Source: Agrilactobacillus composti DSM 18527 = JCM 14202 (GTDB taxonomy: Bacteria; Bacillota; Bacilli; Lactobacillales; Lactobacillaceae). From it: a DNA stretch of 64,000 bases. Each line of letters begins with the position of its first letter. Position 1 is the first letter of the stretch. Under the pieces are notes generated by a model. It had not been told where the DNA came from. It did no database searches and saw nothing but the letters and a program-made list of their open reading frames with translations. Positions 27,501 through 34,527 of this stretch are shown piece by piece. Both the position numbers and the translations under genes were made by a program. The stretch covers positions 156,144 through 220,143 of the forward strand of contig NZ_AZGA01000057.1 in the NCBI RefSeq assembly GCF_001436375.1. The letters run 5' to 3'.

Positions 27501-28107
27501 TAACAGTTGGCGCCACCGCTGGGTCAGCTTTAGCAGCAGTTGCTGTCGTTGCCGGTGTCGGGGCACTAGTTGGTGCCACCGCGGTAGCTTGCGCTGGGGC
27601 GCTGGCTGCCGTTACTGCAGCCGGTGTTGCGGTGATCTGTGTATTGGTGGGTGCGGCAGTAGTTGTCGTTGCCGCTGCCGGTTGTATATCTGCATTGGCT
27701 GAGCTTGGTACCACCGAAGTTGATGTTCCCGTTGTACCAGCTGGCGCTTCTGAACCGGCGGTATGTGCTGGTGCTGAGCTTGATGTTGAACTTGATATTG
27801 ATGTTGAGCTTGGTGCTGTTGACGCTGGGTTGTTAGTAGCTGGCGTAGTCAGACCTGCTGGTGTATTGGTCGTACTAGTAGCCTTTGTGTCCGCCGCTGG
27901 GGCGGTCGTGGTCGTGCCCGTGTCGTCAGCAGCATGGGCCACATTCACGTTGGCTAAAGTTGTGCCAACCATGGCCAGTGCAGTTGCTGTGATCGCCCCA
28001 ACGAGCCCCCGCTTGCTGGTTTGCCAAACACGATATTGAAGTTTAGGCCCGCCGTTACGTCGGCGCGCCGCTACTGCCACTTGATGGCTTCGTTTGATTT
28101 TACGCAT
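24592..28107 (-). CDS. Sortase-anchored surface protein with TTTPG stalk (paralogue B)
   Basis: 1171 aa, same architecture as paralogue A. The KxYKxGKxW signal is degenerate (LQYRVWQTSKRGLVGAI), with cleavage near HAADD. Then an Ala/Thr/Pro-rich region, a folded domain (VRLLTGQTTKDAP, FVRYGAAGKFTVNTSDLVNG shared with A), a Mub-like segment (THFVDLKGNPLDTINTQYG), about 14 TTTPG units, a duplicated 51-residue Pro/Thr block, and the anchor LPQTGEANDRG with RRRKLL. GAGGAAGGATG lies upstream of the ATG. The folded parts of A and B are strongly similar while the signal-proximal regions diverge, indicating duplication followed by diversification. Confidence 0.92.
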   Translation of the reverse strand: MRKIKRSHQVAVAARRRNGGPKLQYRVWQTSKRGLVGAITATALAMVGTTLANVNVAHAADDTGTTTTAPAADTKATSTTNTPAGLTTPATNNPASTAPSSTSISSSTSSSAPAHTAGSEAPAGTTGTSTSVVPSSANADIQPAAATTTTAAPTNTQITATPAAVTAASAPAQATAVAPTSAPTPATTATAAKADPAVAPTVTAPATNAPATAATNTATATPVAPTSDATTLATPTATPAATPTVTPVTATSNATVNAIASDVRLLTGQTTKDAPATATYPVSDFVRYGAAGKFTVNTSDLVNGNTIVVAPVALSTNVPGALPNLQADGIPVSISTPDGAAVIGVGQFDNKLKAITLKVNKTITSNNPQMGISFSDPWLMVLNYRQDIPRLNPLAPFTNKLDVSGHTYEVNFDPQIKKAATIWPDGFTALGAPRANGVTLEITQSTIIPNSEVLNQLQASGGASGDVLPNDGVTVRYAINSSDDILAPHQSYLDLKNLYVSAADNKAQTIDANTEKADFSTDASPTKVSDFNLGDGLSLTQVTKAATGTGTYYSKQADGSYLTVVHVTPADLVLKPDQIRAGVTTRYNGISNLNDDVQATQKYYAGVMQNVASRIYGTVIVGAVDPSKPITVTVNNLDAAGNVTSTLKQTSLPNTSDAVANSSQVTTHFVDLKGNPLDTINTQYGLPTAKETLTGPTSTKQASVSPKGITGYKVVADPSTLTTAQQQALQDTLTKLGLSSSTPDQVIGQNVFVTKAANIAFPGLSGTSYDAAGNIVTDGSGTPGTGQTNAYYAYSGLPKNANIHWINLADSKQTSDLTPASGTENTALAQTFAGFVGDSLKETLSGALPAKTHLVEASNGIDTTNSAYTLSGIYNTDTTSPQNYYIYYAQDPETTTPGTTTPGTTTPGTTTPGTTTPGTTTPGTTTPGTTTPGTTTPGTTTPGTTTPGTTTPGTTTPGTTTPGKPTTPGTTIPGKPTTPGKAITPVTPTTPNRPTAPGTTTPSKPANPGTTTPGKPTTPGTTIPGKPTTPGKAITPVTPTTPNRPTAPGATTPSKPANPGTAIPGRPVNPNAPLTPITPTTINTPITPSTPTNLVTPTTPTKSRPTANRGTTTTPSQLSNPSNTGVQAKATASAKLPQTGEANDRGLMALGIAVLGSALIALAYFRRRKLL
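24928..25233. repeat. Two 153-bp direct repeats in the stalk of paralogue B
   Basis: 24928-25080 and 25081-25233 are nearly identical 153-bp (51-codon) units, each encoding PTTPG, KAITPVTPTTPNRP and SKPANPG segments. The few differences include TTTPS/ATTPS. This looks like a recent in-frame duplication. Confidence 0.85.
25234..25433. repeat. 15-bp tandem repeat encoding about 13-14 TTTPG units
   Basis: Same unit type as in paralogue A but fewer copies, directly after the sequence encoding the DPE that ends the folded part of the protein. Confidence 0.85.
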
Positions 28108-28159
28108 TACTTGTCATCCTTCCTCATTTTCCCTATCCCAAAACATAAACCGAATTAAC

Positions 28160-28187
28160 ATCTTAAAACTAGCTGGCCAGCTATCAA
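28160..28187 (-). promoter_or_regulatory. Candidate promoter and operator of paralogue B
   Basis: Minus strand -35 TTGATA (28182-28187), 16-bp spacer, -10 TAAGAT (28160-28165). The spacer holds a perfect 14-bp palindrome TAGCTGGCCAGCTA (28170-28183), a possible repressor site. The rest of 28108-28548 is very AT-rich and holds no supported gene. Confidence 0.5.
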
Positions 28188-28548
28188 GTCTTTTTATTTA
28201 CTATTTTTTTACATAAAATGACTTGAGTGTTGCTATTATTACACGCCTAAAACTAAATTACCAGCAATATGTATTGAAACTTTTCATGATTTCACCTGTA
28301 TATAAGGATTAATCGCTTAACTTAGATATAAAAAACATTAAACGATTATTATGAATAACAATTGTTATATAATCAATTAATTATAATTTATTATTGTAAT
28401 ATAGATATTTAAACAATTAACTTATAAAAATTAAAAAGGTAATGTTCGGGATTTACGGAAGGATGATCAGCTTTTACCCCCAAAAAAGCGCAAAAAAAAG
28501 AAGCCCCCATAACTTAATAGTCTGGACAACTTCTAGGGTGTAACGAAA

Positions 28549-28686
28549 TTATTTGTTTGTATCCAATTCAGCGCGTTTTTTAACGAATTCGAGGACTTTT
28601 TCAGTTTCGTTACGGCGAGCTTTAACTTTTTTTGAGTTAACTGGACGACGGTTGTTTGAAACGCCAGTATGTGTGTTTTGAGACAT
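28549..28686 (-). CDS. Small basic protein, 45 aa
   Basis: Begins MSQNTHTGVSNNRRPVNSKK and ends VLEFVKKRAELDTNK, on the minus strand. The ribosome binding site AAGGAGGTCC is near perfect and seven bases before the ATG, and coding bias is good, so I believe it is real. Highly basic and helical; no family recognised. A longer overlapping frame on the same strand (28533-28748) has no such start site and is rejected. Confidence 0.75.
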   Translation of the reverse strand: MSQNTHTGVSNNRRPVNSKKVKARRNETEKVLEFVKKRAELDTNK

Positions 28687-28959
28687 GTCTTGGACCTCCT
28701 TATTGATATACAATTCTTTATTCTATATGGAAATGGCTTTTTAAGCAAGGAATTTCGAAACTATTTAAATTTGAAAGCGCCTCCAAAAAATTAAAATCAC
28801 CTGAAATTTCAAATTTCCAAACCACTACTGGCCGTAGTTATCGCGCCATTTTCATCGGATTATCCTCTCATTGTTTTCTAATTTTCGGAGGTTTTTTGTG
28901 CCATTTTTCAAATTTAGAACTATACTGTAGTTGTAATAAATTAATAGGGGGTCATTTTT

Positions 28960-29181
28960 ATGACAGCTAAAGAATTAAAGGAAACCGCAATGTTAGATAG
29001 AGAAATGAGCCAAGTTTTTGATTGGAGCGATAGCAAGACACCACTTCGGGATGCCATGTGGGACTACTTCATGGAAAACAACAAACACGACACAATGAAA
29101 ACTGAAAAAGACATGGAACCCTTCATGAATGCCTCTGATGACAAGATTAAGGAATTCATTGAAAAGAATTTGAAGAAATAG
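28960..29181 (+). CDS. Small charged hypothetical protein, 73 aa
   Basis: MTAKELKETAMLDREMSQVFD start, AGGGGG site upstream, highly charged helical sequence ending KIKEFIEKNLKK. No domain recognised and no membrane segment. It is monocistronic, ending in a hairpin terminator. Confidence 0.75.
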   Translation: MTAKELKETAMLDREMSQVFDWSDSKTPLRDAMWDYFMENNKHDTMKTEKDMEPFMNASDDKIKEFIEKNLKK

Positions 29182-29216
29182 TCATTTTCTAATTATGAGC
29201 GGTTAGAAAATACCAC

Positions 29217-29292
29217 CGACGGCACCGACATAAAGTATATTTTTACCTGTCTAATCACAAAAATATACTTTTCTTGGCACCGTCTTTTTTTG
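29217..29292 (+). terminator. Long hairpin terminator after the 73-aa gene
   Basis: AAGTATATTTTT (29233-29244) pairs with AAAAATATACTT (29259-29270); outer GACGG/CCGTC arms may extend it; followed by TCTTTTTTTG (29283-29292). Confidence 0.7.
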
Positions 29293-29365
29293 CTTACAAC
29301 TGTAGTCTAGCGCGCTTTGTAGGCGGCAGGCTTACAAAAAGCCCCAAAAGGTTTATTTTAAGCGC

Positions 29366-29394
29366 TTGACAGGGGTATCAGCCAAAATTATACT
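29366..29394 (+). promoter_or_regulatory. Promoter of the amino-acid ABC importer operon
   Basis: -35 TTGACA (29366-29371), 17-bp spacer, -10 TATACT (29389-29394). A 57-base leader leads to GGGGGA and the TTG start at 29451. Confidence 0.85.
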
Positions 29395-29450
29395 CGAATA
29401 CAAGTGGGCATAAAACGCCTACAAATACATAAATAAAGGGGGATCGCTTT

Positions 29451-30110
29451 TTGAGCTGGCAAATTATTCAACAAAGTTTACCAATGTTTCAAAAGGGCTT
29501 CATATTGACCTTGCAAATGTCGGCCCTGGGCATTCTTGGGGCCATTATTTTAGGCTTGATGTGTAGTCTGTGTCAGTACTTCAAAATACCTGTCCTGAAG
29601 CAAATCGTTGGTGCTTATATCGAACTCTCCCGGAACACGCCCTTATTGATTCAGTTATTCTTCATCTACTACGGCTTACCGGGCATTGGGCTCAAGCTAT
29701 CAGCGTATACCTGCGGGATCATCGGCCTGATTTTCTTAGGCGGCAGTTACATGGCTGAAGGCTTTTCCGGGGGCTTTGATGGCATCCCCAATAGCCAAAT
29801 TGAATCTGGCAAGGCCATTGGCTTATCCCAAGGTCAATTGACCCGCTATGTGGTCTTCCCCCAGGGGTTTGCGTTAAGCATCCCAGCGTTAGCGGCGAAT
29901 ATTATCTTCTTAATTAAGGAGACCTCAATTTTCACCGTTATCGCCATTCCAGAATTGACCAATACGGCTTTGGATTTGATTGGGTTATACTACCATACCA
30001 ATGAATATCTCTTGGTGTTGGTAGTAGGTTATGCCATTATTTTGATTCCACTGTCGATTATTCTCACGTGGCTGGAAAGGAGGATTCGCTATGGCACATT
30101 CGGGGATTAA
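29451..30110 (+). CDS. Polar amino-acid ABC importer permease 1
   Basis: 219 aa HisM/GlnP-type permease. The start is TTG (29451), with GGGGGA placed eight bases upstream. GFILTLQMSALGILGAIILG begins the first helix, IELSRNTPLLIQLFFIYYG is the conserved family segment, and the EAA loop is ESGKAIGLSQGQLTRYVVFPQGF. It overlaps the second permease gene by 20 bp. With the second permease it should form the membrane channel of a glutamine/cystine/histidine-class importer. Confidence 0.92.
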   Translation: MSWQIIQQSLPMFQKGFILTLQMSALGILGAIILGLMCSLCQYFKIPVLKQIVGAYIELSRNTPLLIQLFFIYYGLPGIGLKLSAYTCGIIGLIFLGGSYMAEGFSGGFDGIPNSQIESGKAIGLSQGQLTRYVVFPQGFALSIPALAANIIFLIKETSIFTVIAIPELTNTALDLIGLYYHTNEYLLVLVVGYAIILIPLSIILTWLERRIRYGTFGD

Positions 30111-30759
30111 CCTGATATTTGAAGGCCAAAACCTGCCCAGATTGTTAGGCGGGCTTTGGATCACCATCCGGGTGGCCTTGATCGCCATCATTGCCGGTGG
30201 TGTGTTAGGCATCTTCTTAGGGGTCTTGCGGACCTTCAAAAATCGCTTGCTACGCTTTATTTTACGGCTTTATTTGGAATTTTTCCGAATCGTACCCACG
30301 GTAGTTTTGTTATTTTTATTCTATTATATTCTGCCTAAGAGCATGAACCTGAACTTACCCGCTGCCGAAGTAGCCACCTTGGTATTCACCTTGTGGATGG
30401 CTGCAGAAGCCAGCGATATCGTCCGGGGGGCCTTGATTTCTGTGCCCCAACACCAAGTGGATTCCGGCTTAGCCATTGGGTTAAATCGCAGCCAGCTTTA
30501 TTACTACGTTTTAATACCCCAATCGTTAAAACTCATGCTGCCGGCCATGATGAACTTGATCAGCCGGATCATTAAAACCACGTCCTTGCTCCTGTTGATC
30601 AGTGTGCTAGACGTGATCAACGTGGGTCAGCAAATCATCGAAGCCAACCAAAAGCAATATCCCCAAGGGGCCTTTTGGGTCTATGGCGTCATCTTCGTCT
30701 TATACTTCTTAATTTGTTACCCATTTTCACTGCTAGCCAAAAAATTACAAAAGGATTGA
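30091..30759 (+). CDS. Polar amino-acid ABC importer permease 2
   Basis: 222 aa. AAGGAGG precedes the ATG within the 3' end of permease 1. RLLGGLWITIRVALIAIIAG, LEFFRIVPTVVLLFLFYY and the EAA loop VDSGLAIGLNRSQLYYYVL then IPQSLKLMLP identify a HisM-type permease. It forms the heterodimer partner of permease 1. Confidence 0.92.
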   Translation: MAHSGINLIFEGQNLPRLLGGLWITIRVALIAIIAGGVLGIFLGVLRTFKNRLLRFILRLYLEFFRIVPTVVLLFLFYYILPKSMNLNLPAAEVATLVFTLWMAAEASDIVRGALISVPQHQVDSGLAIGLNRSQLYYYVLIPQSLKLMLPAMMNLISRIIKTTSLLLLISVLDVINVGQQIIEANQKQYPQGAFWVYGVIFVLYFLICYPFSLLAKKLQKD

Positions 30760-30763
30760 GCCA

Positions 30764-31498
30764 ATGACTGAATTATTACGCGTCGAACATCTCAATAAAG
30801 CTTATGGTGAGGTCCCGGTGCTCCAAGACATCAGCTTTACCGTCAACACCGGTGAAGTCCAAGTCGTCTTAGGCCCATCTGGCTCCGGTAAAAGTACTTT
30901 GATCCGTTGCTTGAATGGCCTGGAACCTTACCAAAGCGGCACCATTTATTTCCAAGGCCAAAAAATAGACCCGACACCAAAAAACTGGCAGCTCCTGCGC
31001 CAAAAAATTGGTATGGTCTTTCAAAGTTATGACCTGTTCCCCAATCTGAATATTATGGATAATATCACCTTGGGCCCAATTAAAGTCCAAAAACAATCTA
31101 AAGCCACGGCCCAAAAAGAAGCCTTGCGCCTATTAGACACCGTGGGGTTAGCCGATTACACCGCTAAATTCCCCCGGGAATTATCCGGCGGTCAAAAACA
31201 GCGGATCGCCATCGTCCGGGCGCTGGCCCTACACCCTGATTTCATGCTCTTTGATGAAGTCACCGCCAGCCTGGATCCCGAAATGGTCCGGGGGGTTTTG
31301 GAAATCATGGCCAACTTAGCCAAACAAAAAATGACCATGATCGTGGTGACCCATGAAATGAACTTTGCCCAACAAATCGCCGACAACGTCTTGTTCCTAG
31401 ACGACGGCCACATCCTAGAAAGCACCCCGGGCAAAGATTTCTTCACCAACCCCCAAACCGACCGGGCTAAGGAGTTTCTGCAGAGTATGGACTTTTAA
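30764..31498 (+). CDS. Polar amino-acid ABC importer ATPase
   Basis: 244 aa GlnQ-type ATPase. Walker A GPSGSGKST near residue 38, Q-loop MVFQSYDLFPN, signature LSGGQKQRIAIVRALAL, Walker B FMLFDEVTASLDPE, H-loop VVTHEM. It follows the second permease by four bases. The Walker B glutamate is replaced in position by DEV (usually DEP), still with the catalytic glutamate present. Confidence 0.95.
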   Translation: MTELLRVEHLNKAYGEVPVLQDISFTVNTGEVQVVLGPSGSGKSTLIRCLNGLEPYQSGTIYFQGQKIDPTPKNWQLLRQKIGMVFQSYDLFPNLNIMDNITLGPIKVQKQSKATAQKEALRLLDTVGLADYTAKFPRELSGGQKQRIAIVRALALHPDFMLFDEVTASLDPEMVRGVLEIMANLAKQKMTMIVVTHEMNFAQQIADNVLFLDDGHILESTPGKDFFTNPQTDRAKEFLQSMDF

Positions 31499-31797
31499 AT
31501 CAGAGCTTATCCGGCAAGCGGTCTTTGTTCGAGCATTAGCCTAGCAAGGCGGCTTGGTGGCACACCAAGGTGACTTGCTAAGCTAAGCGGAGAACTTTGC
31601 TTGGCGGATAGCGTTTCAACCAGAGCCATACGCCAAGCGGGCTTTGTCTGAGCATTAGCCCAAAAGCAGCGCTTGGTGGGTACACCAAGAGATGGTTTTG
31701 AGCTAAGCGGAAGACATTGCTTGGCGGATAGCGTTTAAATCAGAGCTTATCCGGCAAGTGGGCTTTGTTCGAGCATTAGCCTAGCAAGGCGGGATTT
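31498..31797. repeat. Tandem ~120-bp long-hairpin repeats (two and a half copies)
   Basis: Units start at about 31498, 31617 and 31737; the third is cut after ~60 bp. Each full unit is itself an imperfect ~100-nt hairpin: ATCCGGCAAGC or ACGCCAAGC near the left end pairs with GCTTGGCGGAT at the right end. The tip is CTTGGTG-GCA-CACCAAG in unit 1 and CTTGGTG-GGTA-CACCAAG in unit 2. Units 1 and 3 share a longer identical left half than either shares with unit 2. The block lies between the ATPase gene and the binding-protein gene of the same importer and has no open frame. Confidence 0.85.
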
Positions 31798-31849
31798 CTT
31801 TCAATTATCAACAAGCTTCAAAAAACATATATACATGGAGGGTTTTCAA

Positions 31850-32698
31850 ATGAATCGTAAGTCTAAGTCTTGGGTATTACTATTAACTGTCGTCGCTGCA
31901 TTGGCCTTGATTTTCCCAGCCTTTGCCAAACCAACTACGGCCAACGCTGCCAGCAATGACAGCTCGGTCAGCGCCATTAAAAAACGGGGCACCATTAAAA
32001 TCGCCGTGTTCCAAGATCTGCCCCCTTATGGCTGGGTCAATAAGAAAGGTAAATTGACCGGTTATGATTTAGCCTTAGCCCGTCAGGTGGCCAAGGATCT
32101 GGGTGTTAAAACTAAATTCGTGCAAGTTAACGCCAACAACCGGGTGGACGCTTTGAACTCGAACAAAGTCGATATCGTTTTGGCCAACTTCACCGTTACC
32201 GATGAACGGAAGCAAGTCGTGGACTTTGCTAAGCCTTACATGAAAGTTTCTGTTGGGGTTATTTCACCTAAGAGCAAACCTATCACCAAAGTTTCCCAAT
32301 TAAAGGGTAAAGATTTGATCGTAACTAAAGGGACCACTGCTGAAAACTACTTCACTGCCCAACAAAAAGATGTCAACTTGCAAAAGTATGACTCCAAGAC
32401 CCAACAATTCAACGCTTTGAAGAACGGCCGTGGTGTGGCCTTAGCTGACGATAACTCTTACTTGTATGCTTGGGTCAAGAACAATCCTAAGTACACTGTC
32501 GGTATCAAGAGCATCGGTCCTAAGCAATACATCGCCCCTGCCGTTAAAAAGGGTAACAAGTCCTTGTTAACTTGGACTAACAAAGAAATCACCAAGTTAA
32601 ACAAAGCCAAGTTCTTTGAAAAGAGCTACAACTCTCAATTGAAACCTTACTTCGGTTCTGAAGTTAAAGCCTCTGATATTATCATTACCAATAAGTAA
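31850..32698 (+). CDS. Polar amino-acid substrate-binding protein, secreted
   Basis: 282 aa from the ATG at 31850 (GGAGGG upstream). Signal sequence MNRKSKSWVLLLTVVAALAL then FPAFAKPTTANAAS. The SBP-3 fold follows: IKKRGTIKIAVFQDLPPYGW, NSNKVDIVLANFTVTDERK, VTKGTTAENYF. No lipobox cysteine is present, unlike most Gram-positive binding proteins, so it may be released or held by an uncleaved signal. It belongs to the upstream importer operon by position and class. Separate control is likely because of the hairpin array between them. Confidence 0.92.
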   Translation: MNRKSKSWVLLLTVVAALALIFPAFAKPTTANAASNDSSVSAIKKRGTIKIAVFQDLPPYGWVNKKGKLTGYDLALARQVAKDLGVKTKFVQVNANNRVDALNSNKVDIVLANFTVTDERKQVVDFAKPYMKVSVGVISPKSKPITKVSQLKGKDLIVTKGTTAENYFTAQQKDVNLQKYDSKTQQFNALKNGRGVALADDNSYLYAWVKNNPKYTVGIKSIGPKQYIAPAVKKGNKSLLTWTNKEITKLNKAKFFEKSYNSQLKPYFGSEVKASDIIITNK

Positions 32699-32710
32699 AA
32701 TCTGATATGA

Positions 32711-32755
32711 CAAAACGCCCTGGACTAGCCGGCATTGGTTGGCCCAGGGCTTTTT
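32711..32755. terminator. Bidirectional terminator
   Basis: GCCCTGG (32717-32723) pairs with CCAGGGC (32744-32750), followed by TTTTT and preceded by AAAA. It ends both the binding-protein gene and the convergent kinase-like gene. Confidence 0.85.
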
Positions 32756-32761
32756 GTATGG

Positions 32762-33610
32762 TCAGTTGTCTAGATTGGTCAGAATACGCCCCACCGGTCC
32801 TTGGTAGGTGTTGCCAAATAAGAACAGGTGAATCATTAAATAGTACAAGCGGTAAAATTCGATGCGCTGGGCATAGCCAGTGGCCAGGGGATAAACTTGA
32901 TTATAGCCGGCATAAAAATTTTGATCATAGCCCCCAAAAACTGTGGTCAAGGCAATATCAAATTCCCGGTCCCCATACCAAACGCTGGGATCGATGAGAT
33001 AAGGCGTGCCAGCCTGGTCGAACAGGTAATTGCCCGCCCATAAATCCCCATGTAACAGGGATGGTTTGGGGTCGTAGTCGGCAATCAGTTGTTTAAAAAG
33101 AGCCGTAGCCCGCTGAAATTTAGGCTGCCAGGCTGGTATAAACCGCCCCATTTGAGTGAGGCGCTGGGCCAAGGGAATTAAGCGGGTCTGCAGGAAAAAG
33201 TCGGCCCAGTTGTCAGACCAGTCATTGCGCACCAGGAAGTCTCCGGAATGAAAGGCCGTTTTATACCCAAATTGCTGGTTGGGGCTGTAGGTGCGGTGGA
33301 GTTGGCCCACCATTTTTCCCAGTTGAAACTGGTCCCCCTGCCCCACGTCGATGTAGCTGATCACTAAATAAGCATCGGGACCAATTGCCCCACTGGCAAT
33401 CACTTGGGGGACGTTGACCACTTGGCCCAGCAGTTTGAGGCCATCGATTTCGTGGTCGTAGAAGCTTTGGGGATGATTAGGCTGCACTAATAAGAAATAA
33501 TCTTCAGTAGCGGTCGTTAAATGATAGGCCTGGTTGATATCGCCACCGCTCACGGGCTGGGCCGCGGTGACTTTAGGAATTGGCAGTTGTGCCAACCACG
33601 TTGCATCCAT
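32762..33610 (-). CDS. Fructosamine-3-kinase family protein
   Basis: 282 aa. PVSGGDINQAYHL is the nucleotide-binding start of the family. The catalytic loop is SLLHGDLWAGNYLF and the metal-binding segment is LIDPSVWYGDREFDIA, both diagnostic of FN3K/YniA kinases that phosphorylate sugar adducts on amines to trigger deglycation. The start is the ATG at 33610 with AAGGGAGAG upstream; a GTG at 33619 sits inside that site. Substrate not determined. Confidence 0.9.
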   Translation of the reverse strand: MDATWLAQLPIPKVTAAQPVSGGDINQAYHLTTATEDYFLLVQPNHPQSFYDHEIDGLKLLGQVVNVPQVIASGAIGPDAYLVISYIDVGQGDQFQLGKMVGQLHRTYSPNQQFGYKTAFHSGDFLVRNDWSDNWADFFLQTRLIPLAQRLTQMGRFIPAWQPKFQRATALFKQLIADYDPKPSLLHGDLWAGNYLFDQAGTPYLIDPSVWYGDREFDIALTTVFGGYDQNFYAGYNQVYPLATGYAQRIEFYRLYYLMIHLFLFGNTYQGPVGRILTNLDN

Positions 33611-33697
33611 GCAAAGCACTCTCCCTTAGAATTGAATTTGAGTTTGTTATGGTTATTGTAGCCCTTTTGAGTTGGGGAATGAAGTTGATTGCTACTG

Positions 33698-33724
33698 TAA
33701 AAGCGCTTTCTAAGATGTTATACT
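33698..33724 (+). promoter_or_regulatory. Possible promoter with cre-like palindrome
   Basis: TAAAAGCGCTTTCT (33698-33711) resembles a CcpA site (TGWAANCGNTNWCA) with mismatches at the ends. -10 TATACT is at 33719-33724. A -35 is not clear. Assignment to catabolite control is tentative. Confidence 0.35.
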
Positions 33725-33764
33725 AAATATGTTCATAATTTCATTAAAAGAGGAGCAGTATATT

Positions 33765-33977
33765 ATGAAGTTAAGTGCTAGAAATCAATTTAAAGGGACC
33801 ATTACCAACATTGAAAAAGGTGCTGTTAACGGCATCGTCTCCATTGATATTGGTGACGGCCACGAAATCGTTTCAACGATTTCCATGGATTCCATCAATG
33901 GTTTAGGTTTGGAAGTTGGTAAAGAAGCTTACGCTGTGATCAAAGCCACTTCTGTTATCGTCGGTATTGACGACTAA
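33765..33977 (+). CDS. Mop/TOBE-domain molbindin-like protein
   Basis: 70 aa, start MKLSARNQFKGTITNIEKGA with GAGGAG upstream. The single TOBE/Mop domain (GAVNGIVSIDIGDGHEIVSTI ... AVIKATSVIVG) binds molybdate or tungstate in known molbindins. No molybdenum enzyme or transporter is visible nearby, so it may store or buffer an oxyanion. It ends in a terminator at 33991-34020. Confidence 0.88.
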   Translation: MKLSARNQFKGTITNIEKGAVNGIVSIDIGDGHEIVSTISMDSINGLGLEVGKEAYAVIKATSVIVGIDD

Positions 33978-33990
33978 ACGGCATAGATTT

Positions 33991-34020
33991 AACCGGGCCC
34001 TTTTGGGGGTCCGGTTTTTT
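33991..34020 (+). terminator. Terminator of the molbindin gene
   Basis: AACCGGGCCC-TTTT-GGGGGTCCGGTT stem followed by a T-run. Confidence 0.8.
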
Positions 34021-34086
34021 AACGCCCAGCTTTTTAGGCCAAAGTCCGGTATAATGGAATTATTCTAATGTAAAGGACTTCTTTTG

Positions 34087-34515
34087 ATGACTTCACAAAC
34101 ATCCCCAGCTTATGATTTGGTTCAGCAAATCGCCATTTTAAATAATACCGTCACCACCACCATCAATCAGCGTTTGAAACCCTATGGCCTCAACGCCAGC
34201 AATTATTTTTACATTCTAAAAATCGCTGAGCATCCCCTGATTTCTCAAAGTCAGCTCAACGATTTAATTCAAATGAATCAAAGTTCGGTGACCCGCAGTG
34301 TGAATAACTTGATCAAGGCCGGGCTGGTGACTAAAACCACCTCAGCTAAGGATAAACGTACTGGCCAATTGGCATTAACCGCTACTGGACAAGCCATGTA
34401 TCAAAAGGTGGCCCAAGATATCAACGGGTTGAATCGCAAGCTAAGCCGCCAAGTCCTGCAGCCCAAGGCCCTCCACCAAATGATCCAACAACTCAGCCAA
34501 GCTCTGAAAGCCTAA
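34087..34515 (+). CDS. MarR-family transcriptional regulator
   Basis: 142 aa. Winged helix: NYFYILKIAEHPLISQSQLN, LIQMNQSSVTRSVNNLIKAG (recognition helix), wing SAKDKRTGQLALT. AAAGGA precedes the ATG at 34087; a TTG one codon earlier is rejected. It is convergent with the SDR gene; the operator-like palindrome at 35385-35408 may be its target, since MarR proteins often regulate adjacent reductases. Confidence 0.9.
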   Translation: MTSQTSPAYDLVQQIAILNNTVTTTINQRLKPYGLNASNYFYILKIAEHPLISQSQLNDLIQMNQSSVTRSVNNLIKAGLVTKTTSAKDKRTGQLALTATGQAMYQKVAQDINGLNRKLSRQVLQPKALHQMIQQLSQALKA

Positions 34516-34527
34516 CTAATTTTTTGA

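Noticed and set aside
28533-28748. 71-residue minus-strand frame
   Set aside because: Overlaps the better-supported 45-residue gene in another frame and has no start site.
31498-31797. Repeat block considered as CRISPR array
   Set aside because: Units are ~120 bp, contiguous and self-complementary throughout, with no distinct spacers and no cas genes.
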